A stretch of 47,202 nucleotides of DNA. Source: Bacillus nitratireducens. GTDB taxonomy: Bacteria > Bacillota > Bacilli > Bacillales > Bacillaceae_G. The notes under the pieces are model-generated. The model worked only from the letters and a program-made list of their open reading frames with translations, was not told the origin of the DNA and did not search any database. Location: contig NZ_MAOC01000073.1 of NCBI RefSeq assembly GCF_001884135.1, positions 1 to 47,202 on the forward strand, read 5' to 3'. Positions within the stretch are counted from its first letter, which is position 1. Each line of letters begins with the position of its first letter. Position numbers and translations under genes: made by a program. This document shows, in pieces, positions 46,737 through 47,202 of the stretch.

Positions 46737-47051
46737 ATGATAAAACATATACTCAGTTTCATTCTAGGAACAATTGTTATGTTATTTGGTTCCTTTTGCG
46801 TTATTCCCTACACTCTCGAAGCAATTGACAGTAATGTAAGATATATTACTCGTGACAAAAAATATTTTAGTAAGCTATATGACTATGACATTAACCTTTG
46901 GATGATTGCAATGGTTATATTTTGCATTTTTTCTGCGATTTCTGTTTTTATATTAAAATTACCTAATTATAAGAAGAACAGAAGTACTCATATAAAAAAA
47001 TATAGTCATACAAATCAGCGTAAAAAAGCAAAGAGAAGGCGTCGTAAATAA
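46737..47051 (+). CDS. Small membrane protein with basic tail
   Basis: 104 residues: two membrane helices (about 5-27 and 55-76) with a polar segment between, and a strongly basic C-terminus (NQRKKAKRRRRK). AAAGGAG lies upstream. The basic cytoplasmic tail could bind nucleic acid or acidic lipids. No family is recognised. Confidence 0.65.
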   Translation: MIKHILSFILGTIVMLFGSFCVIPYTLEAIDSNVRYITRDKKYFSKLYDYDINLWMIAMVIFCIFSAISVFILKLPNYKKNRSTHIKKYSHTNQRKKAKRRRRK

Positions 47052-47124
47052 TTGTTTTTTATAAAACAGTATACATATTTTATTTTGGATAACATAAGAA
47101 GAAAATTGTGATACTCATTATTGG

Positions 47125-47202
47125 GGTAGCGTCACATCGCTATCAAGCTAACAAAACAAAATCCCCCCTAAAATGAAAAAATAAGCTATTCTTTCTGTAG
47201 AA
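47125..47202 (+). mobile_element. Left end of another IS231 copy (continues beyond window)
   Basis: GGGGTAGCGTCACATCGCTA, then TCAAGCTAACAAAACAAAAT and the rest to the edge match, almost base for base, the transposase-start end of the full copy read from 39842. The transposase start would fall about 15 bp past the window. Confidence 0.8.

Overview
The window is low-GC Gram-positive DNA that fits the Bacillus cereus group (B. cereus / B. thuringiensis and relatives). The signs are an M9 collagenase with a PlcR box, a BclA-type collagen-like exosporium protein, an alpha/beta SASP, IS231 (IS4 family) and IS240/IS257-like (IS6 family) elements, BceAB/BceRS antimicrobial-peptide modules and DUF3994-like lipoprotein paralogues. 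It reads as accessory DNA, either a large plasmid or a degraded chromosomal island: intact cargo operons are separated by insertion-sequence debris and many frameshifted or truncated genes. Nothing seen decides between plasmid and chromosome.

Left part (1-8.4 kb): the 3' part of an OatA-type acyltransferase; an IS6 transposase relic; a 182-bp segment bounded by IS6-type inverted repeats; a tiny PlcR-box-driven gene for a 26-residue amphipathic peptide; remains of a toxin/immunity locus; a broken MacB-type exporter; then collagenase colA, whose last codons and stop are supplied by the end of an inserted IS6 element. Centre-left (8.4-20.5 kb): two BceAB-like transporter/two-component modules in opposite orientation. 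The first is ABC-permease-regulator-kinase on the plus strand with a short BceS-type kinase. The second, on the minus strand, has a HAMP-containing kinase, and the same 16-bp palindrome lies upstream of both of its halves. An ECF sigma / DUF4179 anti-sigma operon with a small membrane peptide follows.

Middle (20.5-30.7 kb): scattered single genes (DUF6843-like membrane protein, secreted alpha/beta hydrolase, SunI/YnzG-like protein, VanY-type DD-carboxypeptidase, DUF898-like membrane protein) mixed with decayed ones (thermonuclease lipoprotein, an unknown split gene, a truncated HNH protein, relics of BceB-like permease). A compact GC-rich structured segment at about 21.0-21.13 kb stands out from its surroundings.

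Right part (30.7-47.2 kb): an XerS-like recombinase under a perfect LexA/SOS box; an operon of four paralogous lipoproteins; three copies of a dispersed repeat of about 70 bp that ends in a terminator hairpin; a second PlcR-type promoter that runs straight into a terminator (small-RNA candidate); the collagen-like exosporium gene; a full-length IS231 with a split transposase; an Adp-type D-peptidase lacking a signal sequence; an internally deleted IS231 derivative; an SDR oxidoreductase; a SASP; a phage-type tyrosine recombinase divergent from a double-HTH protein across a very AT-rich spacer; and the left end of another IS231 at the window edge.

Themes that tie genes together: envelope and host interaction (acyltransferase, VanY, D-peptidase, collagenase, lipoproteins, exosporium), antimicrobial-peptide sensing and export (two intact and at least two relic BceB-type permeases), PlcR control (three boxes), and DNA mobility.
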